DNA of 64,000 nt. Origin: Microbulbifer bruguierae. GTDB taxonomy: Bacteria; Pseudomonadota; Gammaproteobacteria; Pseudomonadales; Cellvibrionaceae. Both the position numbers and the translations under genes were made by a program. Where the stretch lies: the NCBI RefSeq assembly GCF_029869925.1, contig NZ_CP118605.1, positions 2,110,001 through 2,174,000 of the forward strand, read 5' to 3'. Shown here piece by piece: positions 54,052 to 63,667 of this stretch. Numbering within the stretch: position 1 is the stretch's first letter; every line of letters starts with the position of its first letter. Below the pieces are notes generated by a model. The model was given only the letters and a program-made list of their open reading frames with translations. It made no database searches and had not been told where the DNA came from.

Positions 54052-55623
54052 TTATCGGATGAGTTTCACATTATCCACCTGAACCACCGCGCCCAGCTGA
54101 CGCCCCCATTCCGGTGAAAGTACAAATGGCGTGTTGATGCGCTTGCTGTTGAGGCCGGCCTGCTCCAGTTCCAGGATCGGGATCTGGATATGTCGCCAGT
54201 TATTTTTGGGCGGCATATCCAGTGGGTAGTCACCGGAACTGCACGGATAAACACAGTCAGCGCGGAAGGTGAGGGTCGGGGAGTCGGCGTAGACCGGCTC
54301 CTGCAGCACTCTCAAATCGAATTCGATGTAGGTGTAATCACTCAGGTCGTAGCTGGAGGTAGACTGGAAAAAACCGATACCTTCGTTGGTGTTCCAGGAA
54401 ATCTCCGCCACATCGCCACAAAAGCAGTCACCCGCGCCGTACACACCTTCCGGAGATGACGCCACGATCTCCATATCCACCTCGCCATCGGTGGTGTAGG
54501 TATACCACTGGTAGGGCGGATGGATTTCACCGTCGAAGATGACCAGTTCATCCCCGGCCTGGTCCGGTGTTTTCGGTGGCTCCGCGCCGGGGTTGTGAAC
54601 GAATTCCCCATCGCTGCTGGCGCAGCCGCGGCCGGTGTCGAAGTCCTCGGTGCATTGATAGACCCGTACGTAATCGATCTGGTATTCCTGCGGGAAGGCG
54701 CTTTCGTCGATACCGGTATCGTTGACGTTTGCGGGCCAGTCGCCACCCACGGCGAGGTTCAGGATCAGGTGAAAACTCTGGTCAAAGGGCGCATTGGGAT
54801 TTTCCAGCGCCGCGGTGGTGAACCAGCCATCGCGGGTTTGGGTGGCGTAGTGATCGCCGTCTACATACCAGCGAATTTCGCCCTCTTCCCACTCCACCGC
54901 ATAGGTGTGGAAATCGTCCGCGGGATTCAGGTCACCGGGGATCCGGTAGGCCTCCCCGGTGTACACATTACCCGGCCAGATATCCCCATAGTGCAGAGTG
55001 CCGTGGATCTGGTCTTCGCCACCGACTTTCAGGTTTACCGCTTCGAGAATGTCAATTTCCCCGGAGAGCGGCCAACTGCCATAAGCCCATTCACTGGGCA
55101 ACATCCAGAAGGCCGGCCAGCTTCCCTGTCCCTGGGGCAGTTTCGCGCGCATTTCAAAACGGCCGTATTTCCAGTCGCCAAGTCCTTTGCTGCGCAGACG
55201 TGCGGAGGTGTAGGAGCCATTGCCGGAGGTGTCATCGGGGTCGTAATTCGGGTCGTCATCCACCCGATTGGGGCCGCTGGCATCTTCGCGGATGGCCTTG
55301 ATGGTCAGCAGGTCGTTGGCCACCCAGGAATTTTTCTCGTCATCTACATAGCACTGAGCTTCGTTGTTGCCGCCGCCGGTGCAGTTCTTTTCGTGGTTCC
55401 ACTTTTCCGGATCGATGGCGTCCCCAGAAAATTCGTCCGCCCATACCAGGCAATAACCGGAGTTGAGCGGATCTTCGAGACAGCGCTCGGGGCGCTCACC
55501 GACCGGTGGATCCACCGGTAGCTTGACCTGCCCATTGTTGTCGCCACCACCACAGCCTGTCGTCGAAATGGCCGCGGCGGCAACCGATGCCGCCAGTGTG
55601 TTGCGAATTTGAAAGGTACCCAT
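54052..55623 (-). CDS. GH16 laminarinase lipoprotein
   Basis: 523-residue endo-beta-1,3-glucanase. Lipoprotein signal with TTGC, then GH16 (about 55-325) with WADEFSG, GEIDILEA (nucleophile E189, D191, acid/base E194) and the conserved FHLILNLAVGGDWP. A beta-sandwich C-terminal domain follows (about 370-523; SYDLSDYTYIEFDLRVL, NNWRHIQIPI), CBM-like but unassigned. It should cut laminarin on the cell surface to feed the receptor at 59.3-62.3 kb. GAGGGAAA precedes the ATG. A TCGTCCCAC motif lies 85 bases upstream. Confidence 0.93.
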   Translation of the reverse strand: MGTFQIRNTLAASVAAAAISTTGCGGGDNNGQVKLPVDPPVGERPERCLEDPLNSGYCLVWADEFSGDAIDPEKWNHEKNCTGGGNNEAQCYVDDEKNSWVANDLLTIKAIREDASGPNRVDDDPNYDPDDTSGNGSYTSARLRSKGLGDWKYGRFEMRAKLPQGQGSWPAFWMLPSEWAYGSWPLSGEIDILEAVNLKVGGEDQIHGTLHYGDIWPGNVYTGEAYRIPGDLNPADDFHTYAVEWEEGEIRWYVDGDHYATQTRDGWFTTAALENPNAPFDQSFHLILNLAVGGDWPANVNDTGIDESAFPQEYQIDYVRVYQCTEDFDTGRGCASSDGEFVHNPGAEPPKTPDQAGDELVIFDGEIHPPYQWYTYTTDGEVDMEIVASSPEGVYGAGDCFCGDVAEISWNTNEGIGFFQSTSSYDLSDYTYIEFDLRVLQEPVYADSPTLTFRADCVYPCSSGDYPLDMPPKNNWRHIQIPILELEQAGLNSKRINTPFVLSPEWGRQLGAVVQVDNVKLIR

Positions 55624-55705
55624 GGATTTTCCCTCATCACAGTCGTTATTGTTTTCGGTGGCTTTCGCTATAAGTCCCGGTTTGTAACGGCTGAGGAGGC
55701 GGGAA

Positions 55706-55717
55706 TCGTCCCACTTT
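55706..55717. promoter_or_regulatory. TCGTCCCAC motif upstream of GH16
   Basis: TCGTCCCACTTT, 11 of 12 bases as in the copy at 53962, in the gap between the halogenase stop and the GH16 start. Confidence 0.45.
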
Positions 55718-55741
55718 CAAAAAATTCACCAAGCTGGGGCA

Positions 55742-57235
55742 TCACGCCTGTTTTGCCCGACAATAATGGTGAATAAATTCCAGATGATTTGGCCAGCTGT
55801 CCACGGTTGCGCGTACATCGCTGCGTATACCCGACAGGAAACGTGCCAGTTCTTCGTCGCTCATCACGTCCACGATGGGGTGGTAGCTGCGCGGCATCAG
55901 CCCCTGCCCCAGTAAAACCTGCAGCCAGGAACTCTCGCCAAACAGTTCGGTGCCATTCTGGTAAACCCGCCCGCCCTGTTCGAACATTTCCATGCGGTGG
56001 GCGAGGCTGTCGGGAATGTCCATACTGCGGCAATGGCGCCAGAACTCGGAATCCTCGCGGTTGGTCAGCTTGTAATGCAGCACCACAAAGTCGCGTACAT
56101 TTTCCGTTTCCTCGCGAATGAGATTGTTGAACTCATTGATATCCGCCTGCACAAAACCGTTCGACGGGAAAAAGGTCAGCAGGCGGACGATACTGCGCTG
56201 AATCAGATGGATACTGGTGGACTCCAGCGGCTCGATAAATCCACTGGACAATCCGATGGCCACGCAGTTTTTATTCCAGTGCTTGCGGCGGGTGCCGGTG
56301 CGGAAGGGAATAACCCGCGGTTGCATCAGCGGCTCGCCTTCCACATTTTCCAGCAGTTGATCTATGGCCCGCTGTTCATTCATATAGTGACTGCAGAACA
56401 CCAGTCCATTGCCGGTGCGGAACTGCAGGGGAATACGCCACTGCCAACCAGATTCCCGCGCGATGGAGCGGGTATAGGCCACCGGGTTTTCACCCTTGCC
56501 GGTCTGAACCGCGACCGCGCGATCGCAGGGCAGCCAGTGGCCCCAGTCGTCGTAACCGGTGTGCAGCGCCTGGTCGATCAGCAATCCGCGGAAACCGGTA
56601 CAGTCAATAAACAGGTCGCCTTCCAGCAGCTCACCGCTGTCCAGCTTCAGCGCTTTGATATGCCCGTTGTGGTGATCCAGCTGTACCTGCTCGATTTTCC
56701 CTTCGATACGCTGTGCACCGTGTTTTTCCGCCAGGCTGCGCAGGTACTTCGCGTACAGACTGGCATCAAAGTGGTAGGCGTGGGTGCGCTCGGCGCGCGG
56801 CGATACTGCAAAGCGCCCTTCCCGCGCCCCCAGATGCTCTTTGGTGTAATCACCAATATCGTGGTGAATACCTAGCTGCCGTCCCTTTACCCAGAAATGG
56901 CTGAAATTACACGCCCAGCAATCCTTGCCGGCAGCGCCGAAGGAATGGATGTATTGCTCGCCCACGTCCTTCCAGTTTTCGAAAGCGATCCCCAGTTTGA
57001 AGGTGGCATTGGTGTAGGCCATCATCTCGCGCTCGTCGATACCGAGCAGTTGGTGGAAAAGGTGCAGGGTGGGAATGGTCGCTTCGCCCACGCCCACGGT
57101 ACCGATGGCTTCCGACTCCACCAGTTTGATATCGAGGTTTTTGCCCAGCAGCTTGGCCAGTGCCGCAGCGGCCATCCAGCCGGCGGTACCGCCGCCGGCA
57201 ACGATGACCCTGCGAATTCTTTTCTCGTCATTCAC
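55742..57235 (-). CDS. Tryptophan-halogenase-family flavoenzyme (2)
   Basis: 497 residues, same family as the enzyme at 39101. FAD loop VIVAGGGTAGWMAA, NATFKLGIAFENW with the conserved lysine, FIDCTGFRG, the WQWRIPL match to WxWxIP, and GLSSGFIEPLESTSIHL. Start codon is GTG 57235 (GTGAATGAC...); the ATG nearby is out of frame. It forms a block with the JmjC-cupin and SapC genes behind a TonB receptor, a recurring arrangement of unknown purpose. No chlorinated product can be predicted. Confidence 0.9.
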   Translation of the reverse strand: MNDEKRIRRVIVAGGGTAGWMAAAALAKLLGKNLDIKLVESEAIGTVGVGEATIPTLHLFHQLLGIDEREMMAYTNATFKLGIAFENWKDVGEQYIHSFGAAGKDCWACNFSHFWVKGRQLGIHHDIGDYTKEHLGAREGRFAVSPRAERTHAYHFDASLYAKYLRSLAEKHGAQRIEGKIEQVQLDHHNGHIKALKLDSGELLEGDLFIDCTGFRGLLIDQALHTGYDDWGHWLPCDRAVAVQTGKGENPVAYTRSIARESGWQWRIPLQFRTGNGLVFCSHYMNEQRAIDQLLENVEGEPLMQPRVIPFRTGTRRKHWNKNCVAIGLSSGFIEPLESTSIHLIQRSIVRLLTFFPSNGFVQADINEFNNLIREETENVRDFVVLHYKLTNREDSEFWRHCRSMDIPDSLAHRMEMFEQGGRVYQNGTELFGESSWLQVLLGQGLMPRSYHPIVDVMSDEELARFLSGIRSDVRATVDSWPNHLEFIHHYCRAKQA

Positions 57236-57277
57236 GGGAGTAATCTCTCAATGATTTATTGTTTTATGTATTTTTCT

Positions 57278-58330
57278 TCAGCGCTTTAAATCGTTCAGCA
57301 GTTTTGCGCGTAACTGCATGGCAGCCTCCAGCCCCAGTGGTTGCTGTAAAACCCCCCGGGCATTTTCCGGAATATGTCCAGCGGCGTCGTCTTCGGCATC
57401 AAAGATGTAGTAGTCAAACAGCGCCTTCCACGCCTCGCGCTGACGCGCCGGCAGGTTGCGCAGACCGAGTACTGCGTGCAGCAATGCATTGGTGGGCCGC
57501 CCCATATAAGCTTCGGAATCCCGCCACCAGTGGGTGTAAAGCACGTTCAACACGCCCAGGCTTTCCACGTGGTGCCACCACATACCGGGAATATACAGGG
57601 CATCCCCCGCATTCAACTCCGCCACCTGCGCATGTTCAAGGGCCGCGTGAAAGCGCGGAAACCTTTCAAAATCCGGGTTGTAGAAATCCACAAGACTCAC
57701 TTCCTGGCCGCCGGGAGCAAACTCCAGTGGACCCGGGTAGAGGTTGGCGATCTGTTCCGGAGGTAACAGGGTAAAGCGGCGAATACCCGCGATATTACAC
57801 GCGAGATTGTCTGGAAAATCGTAATGGGCGGCCACGCGTACTTTGTTACCCAGCCACAGAGAGCCGATGGGAGATACACTGCCGACACCGGCATCGTTAT
57901 CCGTGGAAAATCGTGGAAACCAGTAGGACACCTCGCTCGAGGGCATGTAGCGCATGGGCATTGCTGGCGCGTGCGCGGAAGTCAGGATTTCATCGAGCAG
58001 CGCCCCGAGTGGCACCCGGCGGCTGTCAAAATTGAACCCGCTCATGTCCTCGTTGTAAAACACCCGACCGCCCGCATCTGCACCACCGTAACAGCCGATA
58101 ATCGGATTGCCGCTGTAATGCTGTAGCAGATATTCTGCCATGGCCTGCGGGGATTGTTTGCCCGCGGCCACCGCCGGAAAGTGCGCGCAATAATTCCGCA
58201 GGATCAGCGGATGACCAACCCCGGCCACTGCCTCCAGAACATTTTCCGGTGTAACGCCCTGTAGCACCTGCACTTCAGGCAGACCGACGCGTTCGATAAA
58301 GGGTGTTCCGGGCTCCATCAGGGTGGACAT
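57278..58330 (-). CDS. JmjC/cupin_8-type Fe(II)/2-oxoglutarate oxygenase-like protein
   Basis: 350 residues of the cupin-like (cupin_8, JmjC) family. Iron site: H169 and D171 in AAHYDFPDN and a second histidine, H253 or H254, in MWWHHVESLG, the H-x-D...H triad of 2-oxoglutarate hydroxylases. GDALYIPGMWWHH is the family signature. Relatives hydroxylate protein or RNA side chains, which makes a protein substrate such as a neighbouring receptor conceivable. Two adjacent ATGs follow AAGGGGG; the second (58330) has better spacing. It starts 10 bases downstream of the SapC stop. Confidence 0.85.
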   Translation of the reverse strand: MSTLMEPGTPFIERVGLPEVQVLQGVTPENVLEAVAGVGHPLILRNYCAHFPAVAAGKQSPQAMAEYLLQHYSGNPIIGCYGGADAGGRVFYNEDMSGFNFDSRRVPLGALLDEILTSAHAPAMPMRYMPSSEVSYWFPRFSTDNDAGVGSVSPIGSLWLGNKVRVAAHYDFPDNLACNIAGIRRFTLLPPEQIANLYPGPLEFAPGGQEVSLVDFYNPDFERFPRFHAALEHAQVAELNAGDALYIPGMWWHHVESLGVLNVLYTHWWRDSEAYMGRPTNALLHAVLGLRNLPARQREAWKALFDYYIFDAEDDAAGHIPENARGVLQQPLGLEAAMQLRAKLLNDLKR

Positions 58331-58340
58331 CATCGCCCCC

Positions 58341-59072
58341 TTACTGCAGCTCGATGCGACGATTTTTTTCATCGATCAGGCGGCGCATTTGCGACTGCGA
58401 GGCCATCACCATGTAGATGGCTTCGAGGAAGCCAGCCCGGTGCAGCTCATTCAGATCTTCGGCATTGAGCGCGCGCAGGCGTTCCTCATCGATGGTGTAA
58501 AAACCCTTGAGCTGATTACTCTCGCCATTGTTCAGGGTGACATCCAGAGTGAAAGATTCCAGCAGCCCGTGAATCTGCAAGGCGCGGACAAATTTTTCGC
58601 TCTGCTCGATACCATTGTGGATGGCATCCAGCATATCCGAGACGTTGTCGAGGAAAGGCGTGCTGCCACCGTATTCGAGAAACAGCGGTTCACCCTGCTC
58701 GCGGCTGACACGCGGACTGTCCAGGTCGATATGGATGACCCGGCGGGTTTTCTGCACGCCGTCTTCAACAAAGTGTTGCCGCCCGATCAGGAAAGGTTCG
58801 CGGCGGATGGTAAGGGGAATATGGGAGGCCACCCACTGCTCGCCACGGAGATACAGGTTTTCTCCCGGTTGCAGGCCCAGTAAGGCGAGGGGGAAGAAGT
58901 TACCGGTATTGGGGTCTTTCTGGAAGAAAATCGGGTACTGACCCTGCAAAGCGCGAAATTCCAACGGGAAAGTAAGCGCATACCAGCTGTTGTCCCCCAG
59001 CTTGCCCGAGCGCTGGGTGATCACACGTAATTCACGGTGTTCGACGTTATTCAGCAATACCGCATTGGCCAT
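58341..59072 (-). CDS. SapC family protein
   Basis: 243 residues of the SapC family (PF07277), named after a Campylobacter S-layer gene. Conserved parts: LNNVEHRELRVI, ALTFPLEFRALQGQYPIFF, FFPLALLGLQPGENLYL and PFLIG. No signal peptide, so cytoplasmic. In proteobacteria SapC genes lie beside TonB receptors, cupin_8 and tryptophan halogenase genes, exactly as here. Role unknown. It is separated from the receptor gene by a terminator. Confidence 0.88.
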   Translation of the reverse strand: MANAVLLNNVEHRELRVITQRSGKLGDNSWYALTFPLEFRALQGQYPIFFQKDPNTGNFFPLALLGLQPGENLYLRGEQWVASHIPLTIRREPFLIGRQHFVEDGVQKTRRVIHIDLDSPRVSREQGEPLFLEYGGSTPFLDNVSDMLDAIHNGIEQSEKFVRALQIHGLLESFTLDVTLNNGESNQLKGFYTIDEERLRALNAEDLNELHRAGFLEAIYMVMASQSQMRRLIDEKNRRIELQ

Positions 59073-59112
59073 AACGTAAATCTCATCTCGATTATTTTGT
59101 TGTTATTTTCTG

Positions 59113-59146
59113 GCAAAAAAGCCACTGGTCCTTCGACCAGCGGCTT
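59113..59146 (-). terminator. Rho-independent terminator after TonB receptor
   Basis: AAGCCACTGGTC / GACCAGCGGCTT (59119-59130, 59135-59146) with loop CTTC and an A-tract (59115-59120) read as T-run on the minus strand. It may partly separate the receptor from the SapC genes. Confidence 0.85.
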
Positions 59147-59318
59147 CCCTGCTTCACGGAATTTATGAAAAACGTAGCGAGCGGGTGACTGGTGGTGACC
59201 GCCGGAGCGCAGAAAGCGGAATGTATTAGTTATACATGAGCATTTTGAGCACCGCCGGTCGCCGCCAGACGCACGCGCAGTAGTTTTTCAGGGATTCCAA
59301 CCCATCCTGTGAAATGGT

Positions 59319-62300
59319 TTAGAAGGCGTAGCGCGCCCCCAGCTGCCAGCGCGGTCCACCCTGGTAGAGGCCCATCAGCTGCCCCTTGGCACGGCCGTGA
59401 TCGCGTTTGTGCTCGTCGGTCACATTGATGCCTTCCAGGAACACCTGCAGACCTTCCAGTTGCGGCACTTCGTAGCTAACGTTCAGATCGATCTGACTGT
59501 AGGCTTCGGTGTACTGCGGATTCGGACCCGTTTCCTGTCCGCGCGACATCAGGAAGTCGTCGCGCCAGTTGTAGGCAACCCGGGCCTGGAAACCGTGCTT
59601 GTCATAGAAGCCAACCAGGTTGGCCGAGTCACTCAATCCGACCATCGCTTCCTGATCAGCCAGGATAAACGGATCATACTCCAGCTCCGAGTCCACGTAG
59701 GTGTAGTTGGCCTGCATACCAAATCCGCTCTCGCCGAACATATGCTGTACCGCCAGCTCCACGCCATCGATGGTATTTTCCACATCGCCATTTACCGGCT
59801 GGCTGATGCGGAACACCATGTCGTTGTCGGTGGCCGGATTGCCGTAAATAAAGATCTGGTCGAAGTTTCCTTCGTCATCGAGGGTGACTTCAACAAACGG
59901 ACTGTCGGCATAATTGGTCGCAATATATTCTCGAATAGCCCCAGCGCTGTTGGCACCATTCGCCCGCGCCTCATCCACCAGTGCACCATCCGCCGGGTTG
60001 GGGATGTTGAACACGGTTTTATTGGTTATACCACCGCTAATGAAGTTGGAAACCTTTTTGCGGAACAGGCCCATGGACGCGTAGCTGGCTTCGCCGTAAT
60101 ACCACTCGACAGAGAGATCGTAATTGATGGATTCAAACGGCAACAGGCCCGGGTTACCACTGGATCCGCCGCCGATACCGCCGTTGGCCACGGTGCCGAT
60201 GGTGGTGCCGCCTTTGATATCTTCATAGCTGGGGCGAGTGATCGCTTTGCTGACCGCGGCGCGGGCGACTATGTCATCAATCAAATTCAGCTTGAAAGAA
60301 ATACTCGGCAACCAGTAGTCGTATTCACCGGTTTCGCGCAGGTACTCCTGGGTACCGTCACCGGTAACCACGACCTCGTTATTCGATTTCCACTCGGCAC
60401 CGGTGTAGGACGGCACTACGGAAACGGAATCGACTTCGGTTTCCTCATAACGCAGACCGGCATGTACCTGATAGGGCATGCGGAACATTTCTGAAGAGAA
60501 GTTGTACTGGGCATACGCCGAGTTGGAAATTTCGGTGGTCCCACGGTCCGTGTCGGAGGCGTAATCGGTGGAAGCACAGAAGGCGGTACCGCAGTCACCG
60601 AGGCGGTTGGCATATCCCAGGTCTACTGCACTATCCCCGTAAAGCGATTCCGCCGCTGCGCGAACGGCTTCGAAGTCCCAGGCATAGTAGATATCCAGAG
60701 GCTCCAGCCCGCCAATTTCGGAGAAATCGCCCCAGGATTCATTAAAGCGATCGGAAATGCTTTTCGCCACAAACAGGGAATCATCCAGATCTGCGGGAGT
60801 ACCCGCTTCGCCGCCCCAGGAGTTGCGTTGCACAAAGGTGGACTGGCTGCGATTGCTGACTTCCTGGCGGGCGATACCGAAATCGATATCACTGGACTCG
60901 TTCAGCTCAAAGTTACCGCCAAAGCGGAACTGGTCAATCTCTGAGTGATCTTTGCTGTTGGTGAATACAGAGCCGGTAACTTCAATATCCGCGGCTTTGA
61001 TACCGTCTTTGGTGTAAACGTAAACTGCGGGAATTTCGCCGGTATAGTCAACGCTACTGCCATCGCGCACCAGTGCCGCAAGGCTCAGCACATTGCTGGT
61101 ACCCCAGGGGCTGTCCGGGCGGCGCTCGGCCTCGGAGTGCTGGCCGTCAAAGAACAGGTTCAGGCTGTCGCTCACCTGCCACTCCAGGTTTACCGCGAAC
61201 ATATCGCCTTCGTACACTTCGCGGGTACTGCCGCCACCCATGGCAACGTCACTTGGGGCTTTGGTGTCGTCGGTGTAGCTCGGGTAGAGTTCGGTATAGA
61301 TGATCGGCGAGGCAATGGGTCCATCGCTCCACACACCGCGCTGGTCATTCTGCCAGCTGTGGTATACGGAAATATCGTTAAACTGCTTGGCGATCTTGTT
61401 CTTGTAATAGTTGTAATCGACCGTCGCGGTTATATCGTCAGTCGGTGCCCACTGCAGCACCAGCTGGCCATTGGCGCGCTCACGCTGCTGCTCTTCGAAC
61501 TTGTAACCGGTGTTCTGGGAAACGGAATAGATATCCCCTTCGCCCGGACGGTTTACCTGGTTGACTAGCGGAACCGCACCCCAGGCATCGTTGACGCCGT
61601 CCCAGTTATTGTCCATCTGGCCTTCGGAGCTGATCCAGCCGCCGGGCACCACGGCCTGGGAGCTTCCGCTCTCACGCTCGGACACACTGCCGGAAATGGC
61701 CACACCGAATTTGCCATCGGCAAAGGTGTCGGAGTAAAAGCCGCTGTATTCCGGAGTGATGCTGGCGTCATCGGAAGATTCATCCAACACGCCCTTGACC
61801 GCAAAGCGCGCGGTGCGCTCCGGCGTATTGAAGGGCCGCGCTGTCAGCATATTGATGGTGGCGCCCATGCCGCCGGACGGCAGGGTGGCATCGCTGGTTT
61901 TGGCCACTTCCACACCGGTAACCATATCGGAGGCAATATTCTGGAAGTCGAAGGAGCGGCCGCCGGTGGTGCGCGCCAGCTGGCGTCCGTTCAGGGTTAC
62001 CAGGTTGAAGTCCGGACCCAGGCCGCGCACGGTGACTTTACTGCCTTCGCCGTTGACCCGGTCAATGGACACACCGGTAATACGCTGCATGGATTCCGCG
62101 AGGTTGGTGTCGGGGAATTTGCCGATATCTTCCGCGGAGATGGCATCGACGATACCTTTGGCATCGCGCTTCGCATCCATGGATTTCTCGAGACTGCCGC
62201 GAATACCCAGCACCACCACTTCTTCGAGTGCGGCATCCAGCTCACTCTGTGCAAAGGCGGCGCCGCTAACGCCAGCGAGGGTGGCGATCGCTACCGCGAT

Positions 62301-62333
62301 GGAATTCTTCTTGAATCCGGTCATTTTATTCAT
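59319..62333 (-). CDS. TonB-dependent receptor (laminarin-type)
   Basis: 1004-residue outer-membrane receptor. Signal peptide ending GAAFAQ, plug with EEVVVLGIRGSLEKSMDAKR, FPDTNLAESMQRITGVSIDR and VRGLGPDFNLVTLNGRQLA (about 30-170), then a barrel ending in WQLGARYAF. The plug is of the caulobacter oligosaccharide type but diverged from the receptor at 40.8 kb. Beta-1,3-glucan oligosaccharides are the inferred cargo, from the GH16/GH3 neighbours and the shared promoter motif. GGGAG precedes ATG 62333. Confidence 0.93.
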   Translation of the reverse strand: MNKMTGFKKNSIAVAIATLAGVSGAAFAQSELDAALEEVVVLGIRGSLEKSMDAKRDAKGIVDAISAEDIGKFPDTNLAESMQRITGVSIDRVNGEGSKVTVRGLGPDFNLVTLNGRQLARTTGGRSFDFQNIASDMVTGVEVAKTSDATLPSGGMGATINMLTARPFNTPERTARFAVKGVLDESSDDASITPEYSGFYSDTFADGKFGVAISGSVSERESGSSQAVVPGGWISSEGQMDNNWDGVNDAWGAVPLVNQVNRPGEGDIYSVSQNTGYKFEEQQRERANGQLVLQWAPTDDITATVDYNYYKNKIAKQFNDISVYHSWQNDQRGVWSDGPIASPIIYTELYPSYTDDTKAPSDVAMGGGSTREVYEGDMFAVNLEWQVSDSLNLFFDGQHSEAERRPDSPWGTSNVLSLAALVRDGSSVDYTGEIPAVYVYTKDGIKAADIEVTGSVFTNSKDHSEIDQFRFGGNFELNESSDIDFGIARQEVSNRSQSTFVQRNSWGGEAGTPADLDDSLFVAKSISDRFNESWGDFSEIGGLEPLDIYYAWDFEAVRAAAESLYGDSAVDLGYANRLGDCGTAFCASTDYASDTDRGTTEISNSAYAQYNFSSEMFRMPYQVHAGLRYEETEVDSVSVVPSYTGAEWKSNNEVVVTGDGTQEYLRETGEYDYWLPSISFKLNLIDDIVARAAVSKAITRPSYEDIKGGTTIGTVANGGIGGGSSGNPGLLPFESINYDLSVEWYYGEASYASMGLFRKKVSNFISGGITNKTVFNIPNPADGALVDEARANGANSAGAIREYIATNYADSPFVEVTLDDEGNFDQIFIYGNPATDNDMVFRISQPVNGDVENTIDGVELAVQHMFGESGFGMQANYTYVDSELEYDPFILADQEAMVGLSDSANLVGFYDKHGFQARVAYNWRDDFLMSRGQETGPNPQYTEAYSQIDLNVSYEVPQLEGLQVFLEGINVTDEHKRDHGRAKGQLMGLYQGGPRWQLGARYAF

Positions 62334-62434
62334 GGAGTTGTCTCCCCCATCGTCACGTTATTTTCGTTATTGATTTCGCCGAAACCGGGTATCACTGAGA
62401 CCGCAAAAGGATAACCCGATCTGGCGCCACGCTA

Positions 62435-62504
62435 TAGTCCCGCCACGCTCCAGATTGAGTCGTCCCACCTTGGGGAATTACCTCAAAATGGACTATCCCA
62501 CCTT
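62435..62504. promoter_or_regulatory. Three TCGTCCCAC-type motifs upstream of TonB receptor
   Basis: TAGTCCCGCCAC (62435), TCGTCCCACCTT (62460) and TATCCCACCTT (62494) in the same orientation, about 100-170 bases before the receptor start. Direct repeats of this sort suit an AraC-like or similar activator. The rest of 62334-62647 shows no gene. Confidence 0.5.
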
Positions 62505-62647
62505 GAAACCAGCAAAGCGGGAATAAAAATATCCTTTAAAATCAATGCATTAAACGTTATCCGGCATTTTGCACAGGAATGGCGCAATAGCCGGCAGAAA
62601 GAAGTGCAAATCAGCATGGCGACAGGGGAAACACAGAACCGGCGGGT

Positions 62648-63628
62648 TTATCCTTTTACCGCACCAGCGGAGAGTCCGGAAACCAGGAACCGCTGCAACG
62701 CGAGAAACAGCAGCATTACCGGCAACGACACCAGTATGGAGCCGGCAGCGAAGTAACCCCATTCGGAGGCGTAGTCGCTGACGAAGAAACGCAGCCCCAC
62801 GGGTACGGTATACAGCGATTCATCGTCCATAAAAATGGAGGCGAGAATGAATTCGTTCCATGCGGTCATAAAGGCGAACAGTCCGGTTACCGCAATCGCC
62901 GGGCGCGCCAGGGGCAGGATAATGCGGGTAAAGATGGTCCAGCGGGAGGCGCCCTCCAGCAGCGCAGACTCTTCGATTTCGTAGGGCAAGGTATCGAAGT
63001 AACCCTTCAGCATCCACACGCAGAACGGCAGCGCGGTGATGGCATACACCAGGATCAGCCCCAGCCAGGAATTGCCCAGTCCCAGCCACTGCACCACGAT
63101 CACGTACAGGGGAATCAGCATCAGCACTGCGGGAAACATCTGCGAAATCAGGAACAGCATCAGGCCGCGTTCGCGCCCGGCAAAGCGGAAGCGGGAAAAG
63201 GCGTAAGCCGCGGAGCAGCTGAGAGACAGGCCGACCGCAGTGGTGGCCAATGCAATGATCAGGCTGTTGCCCAGCCAGCGCAGGAACGGCTGCTCGGTGA
63301 GTACCGAACGGAAATTCGCCAGGGTCCACTGCTCCGGCAGGGGAATCAGGGCCATCAACTGCTCACCGAAAGTGGCATCCGCCGGCAACTGCACCAGGGT
63401 AAGCGATTGCTGGCCGGAAAAGGCGAGGCTTACCACCCACAACAGCGGGTAGATGACAATCAGCGAAGCGAACAGCAGCAGGGCGAAGCGCCAGCTGAAA
63501 ATATCCCGCAACACACGCCCAAGCGCTCTCACAGGAGCCAGTTCGCACGCGAACCGGTACAGGCTATGCAGCCAGGTCCGCGGTGGTTCGCCTGCAGGCA
63601 GGCTCCTACGGTTTTCTCCCGGTATCAT
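62648..63628 (-). CDS. ABC sugar permease (MalG-type)
   Basis: 326-residue inner-membrane permease of carbohydrate ABC importers. Six helices, and the EAA loop EESALLEGASRWTIFTRIILPLARP (about 210-235) that docks the ATPase. ATG 63628 has GGAGGT six bases before it, but its first 20-odd residues (MIPGENRRSLPAGEPPR...) are encoded by a REP element. A GTG at 63532 would give a more typical MalG N-terminus. Substrate unknown: maltodextrin or laminari-oligosaccharide. The next permease lies upstream. Confidence 0.88.
   Translation of the reverse strand: MIPGENRRSLPAGEPPRTWLHSLYRFACELAPVRALGRVLRDIFSWRFALLLFASLIVIYPLLWVVSLAFSGQQSLTLVQLPADATFGEQLMALIPLPEQWTLANFRSVLTEQPFLRWLGNSLIIALATTAVGLSLSCSAAYAFSRFRFAGRERGLMLFLISQMFPAVLMLIPLYVIVVQWLGLGNSWLGLILVYAITALPFCVWMLKGYFDTLPYEIEESALLEGASRWTIFTRIILPLARPAIAVTGLFAFMTAWNEFILASIFMDDESLYTVPVGLRFFVSDYASEWGYFAAGSILVSLPVMLLFLALQRFLVSGLSAGAVKG
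63586..63609. repeat. REP element inside the permease N-terminus
   Basis: 24 bases identical to 15695-15718. It lies within the coding frame of the MalG-type gene if ATG 63628 is used. Confidence 0.8.
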
Positions 63629-63635
63629 CCCACTA

Positions 63636-63665
63636 CCTCCAACACCACACCCTCCAACACCACAC
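63636..63665. repeat. 15-base tandem duplication carrying a Shine-Dalgarno
   Basis: CCTCCAACACCACAC twice in a row. On the minus strand each unit ends in GGAGG, and the copy nearer the gene supplies the GGAGGT used by ATG 63628. Confidence 0.8.
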
Positions 63666-63667
63666 CG

